Below are positions 5,973-7,458 of a DNA stretch of 7,458 nucleotides, piece after piece; within the stretch, counting starts at the first letter, position 1, and each line of letters begins with the position of its first letter. The notes under the pieces are model-generated. The model ran no database searches and was not told the origin of the DNA. It saw only the letters and a list, made by a program, of their open reading frames with translations. The DNA comes from Rhodospirillaceae bacterium (GTDB lineage: Bacteria > Pseudomonadota > Alphaproteobacteria > Thalassobaculales > Thalassobaculaceae), in assembly GCA_002730675.1 (NCBI GenBank), contig PCAV01000051.1, forward strand, positions 1-7,458. The letters are read 5' to 3'. The translations under genes were made by a program, and so were the position numbers.

Positions 5973-7458
5973 AAATCAATTCTCTATATACAGTCAAATT
6001 TTCTAAAACTCTTTGAACATAGTTTCGAGTTTCCCCAAATGGTATTCTCTCGATCCAGTCTATAAGATCTACGTCGTTTTGAGTTGGGTTTCCTAATCTT
6101 TTTATCCATTTATTTACATTATGCGGGCCAGCGTTGTATGCGGCTATCGCTAGTGGGTAGCTTCCTTCATATTTTTCAATTAGAGAACCAAGATAACTAG
6201 CGCCGAGCTTAATATTGTAATTATGGTCACTTGTTAATCTTTCCTGATTAAAATCAATGTGTAAGCTTTTCGCAACTGACTTGGCTGTTGCGGGCATCAG
6301 TTGCATTAATCCTAATGCGCCCTTGTAGCTTTCAGCCCGAGGGTCGAAATTACTTTCTTGCCTAACAACTGAATATATCAAAGCTTTTTCAACTTGACTG
6401 GTATCATATATCACTGGTTTTGGATAACTGGCGGAGATAAAATATATCCCTTTCCTCGCGGCTCTTCTTGCCACATAAACTGCCAAATGGGGTTTGTTTA
6501 TTTTATGTGCTCCTGAAATTATGGGTGCAACTTGCGCGTAGTTCGATGCATTTCTTGATGCGGTTTTTAAAAACTTTATTGCCAAATCAGTTTTCCCAAT
6601 ATCCTTGAGAAAGATTGCTATCTCGACGAGTTCCGAAATATGAGGAGCGGCCTCGGTTCTTGAGTCGTTTGACCGTTCTTTGGGAAAGCGGTTTCCAGTC
6701 TTACCAAGTTTCTTGTTCGCTAGTTGTCCATAAAAGGTAGTTGAATATTTCGCTGCAACTTCAAACCATTTTTTTGCATTCAGGCTATTATTGTTTTGCT
6801 CAAATGCTCTTCCTGCCCAATAAGATGCGCGGCTTTTGCTTACAGGTGTCTGAACTCTATCATACATCTCCAAAAAATAAGTGGACGCCTGTTCTGGTTT
6901 GTTTGCATAGCGAAGGGCAATCCATCCTGCTAACCATTGGGCTTCTGCATAGTACCGTCCTTCTTTTTGGAGATGCAACTGGGCTAAAAGGAATGCGGTA
7001 TCGAAATCATTTTGCTTTAGGAGATAGCGGATTTGTCTTGATCTCTCCCGCCACCATAACCGCGGATACTTCTGCTCCCTCGGAATGTCCCAAAATAACT
7101 CGCGAGCTTTCTCCATCATGCCTTTGCGCTGGCGCCATCGCAAACGTTCGAAGACTAGTCCATCGTCCGTCCTGAGTTCCAAAGGTATTTTCTTTATGGC
7201 GGGGTCAACCGCGCCCATTAGATGTCGAAGACGAAGGCGAGCCTCTGCTAAATGTCGCTGGTTTTGTGTTACGTATGGATACATTCTTTGAGACGATCTT
7301 ATGTAACCTTTCCAAAGCAACCAATCCAGGCGCTGCCAGATTATTTCAGGCGTAATAATTCTTTTGTATTTCTTTATTAAAAAGCGTTGTTGCCGCTGTG
7401 ATAATATTTTCGTTTTCCAAAGGGAGAGAACTGCTTGATCGAGGTTTTCTTTGTCGTT
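5956..7458 (-). CDS. slt: Soluble lytic murein transglycosylase (Slt family), N-terminus beyond the window
   Basis: This periplasmic enzyme cleaves the MurNAc-GlcNAc glycosidic bond of peptidoglycan to give 1,6-anhydro-MurNAc ends, working in wall turnover. The visible frame has 500 residues and is open to the right edge. A TTG at 7320 is in frame but is not the start, since the upstream codons (WQRLDWLLWKGY and before) read as normal Slt sequence. Residues 1 to about 340 form a helix-rich, Trp/Arg-rich region matching the alpha-superhelical U and linker domains. The catalytic domain follows: E368 in RQESNFDP is the expected acid/base (codon at 6355-6357), then GLMQLMP (383-389), AYNAGP (440-445) and ETRNYVQRV (476-484). 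The signal peptide should lie in the missing part. The gene converges on the catabolic block with 13 bp between stops and is probably functionally unrelated to it. Confidence 0.92.
   Translation of the reverse strand, partial: NDKENLDQAVLSLWKTKILSQRQQRFLIKKYKRIITPEIIWQRLDWLLWKGYIRSSQRMYPYVTQNQRHLAEARLRLRHLMGAVDPAIKKIPLELRTDDGLVFERLRWRQRKGMMEKARELFWDIPREQKYPRLWWRERSRQIRYLLKQNDFDTAFLLAQLHLQKEGRYYAEAQWLAGWIALRYANKPEQASTYFLEMYDRVQTPVSKSRASYWAGRAFEQNNNSLNAKKWFEVAAKYSTTFYGQLANKKLGKTGNRFPKERSNDSRTEAAPHISELVEIAIFLKDIGKTDLAIKFLKTASRNASNYAQVAPIISGAHKINKPHLAVYVARRAARKGIYFISASYPKPVIYDTSQVEKALIYSVVRQESNFDPRAESYKGALGLMQLMPATAKSVAKSLHIDFNQERLTSDHNYNIKLGASYLGSLIEKYEGSYPLAIAAYNAGPHNVNKWIKRLGNPTQNDVDLIDWIERIPFGETRNYVQRVLENLTVYRELISKTPF

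Noticed and set aside
6741..7175. Plus-strand open frame of 144 codons opposite the transglycosylase gene
   Set aside because: The minus strand reads as continuous Slt sequence; the plus-strand product is Cys/Leu-rich, lacks a family signature and has no Shine-Dalgarno context that I can see.
1..7458. Mobile elements, CRISPR arrays, tRNA or rRNA genes, riboswitches, phage or toxin-antitoxin genes
   Set aside because: No transposase, terminal repeats, spaced repeat arrays, cloverleaf signatures or small paired genes were found. Gaps are short and the main genes are intact apart from the two truncated by the window edges.

Overview
The window reads as accessory catabolic chromosome from a Gram-negative bacterium, most likely an AT-leaning (mid-40s % GC by eye) alphaproteobacterium, possibly marine. 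This rests on a TAXI-type TRAP transporter with fused permease, a PcaF/PaaJ-type thiolase paired with a long two-domain PaaH-type dehydrogenase, and a Slt lytic transglycosylase whose N-terminal sequence style resembles alphaproteobacterial homologues. The taxonomic call is inference; there is no rRNA or marker gene here.

Layout. Positions 1-2061 (minus strand) carry a two-gene uptake operon: a periplasmic TAXI substrate-binding protein (910-2061), then, after 28 bp, a fused TRAP permease (1-881) whose C-terminal part lies beyond the left edge. A 242-bp divergent regulatory gap (2062-2303) separates this operon from a plus-strand catabolic block: an SDR oxidoreductase (2304-3065), a 158-bp gap, a 3-oxoadipyl-CoA-type thiolase (3224-4432) and an overlapping or abutting 3-hydroxyacyl-CoA dehydrogenase (4434-5942). 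Convergent to this block, 13 bp away, is the 3' part of a soluble lytic murein transglycosylase gene (5956-7458), open to the right edge. It is probably unrelated housekeeping.

How it may work together. The transporter would import an organic acid. The dehydrogenase and thiolase would carry out the last two beta-oxidation steps: a 3-hydroxyacyl-CoA (3-hydroxyadipyl-CoA in the phenylacetate route) to the 3-oxo form, then cleavage to acetyl-CoA plus a shortened acyl-CoA (succinyl-CoA for 3-oxoadipyl-CoA). The SDR may oxidise or reduce an upstream intermediate. No CoA ligase, ring-opening enzyme, enoyl-CoA hydratase or regulator is in the window, so the substrate stays open.

I found no gene of unknown type, mobile element, CRISPR array or RNA gene. 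The least explained signals are nucleic-acid structures: a strong GC-rich hairpin inside the first codons of the permease (821-858), a cluster of four AAGAAC/GTTCTT elements and a TGACA-TT-TGTCA dyad in the divergent gap, and an inverted repeat upstream of the thiolase (3112-3174). Everything else looks like a conventional catabolic island.
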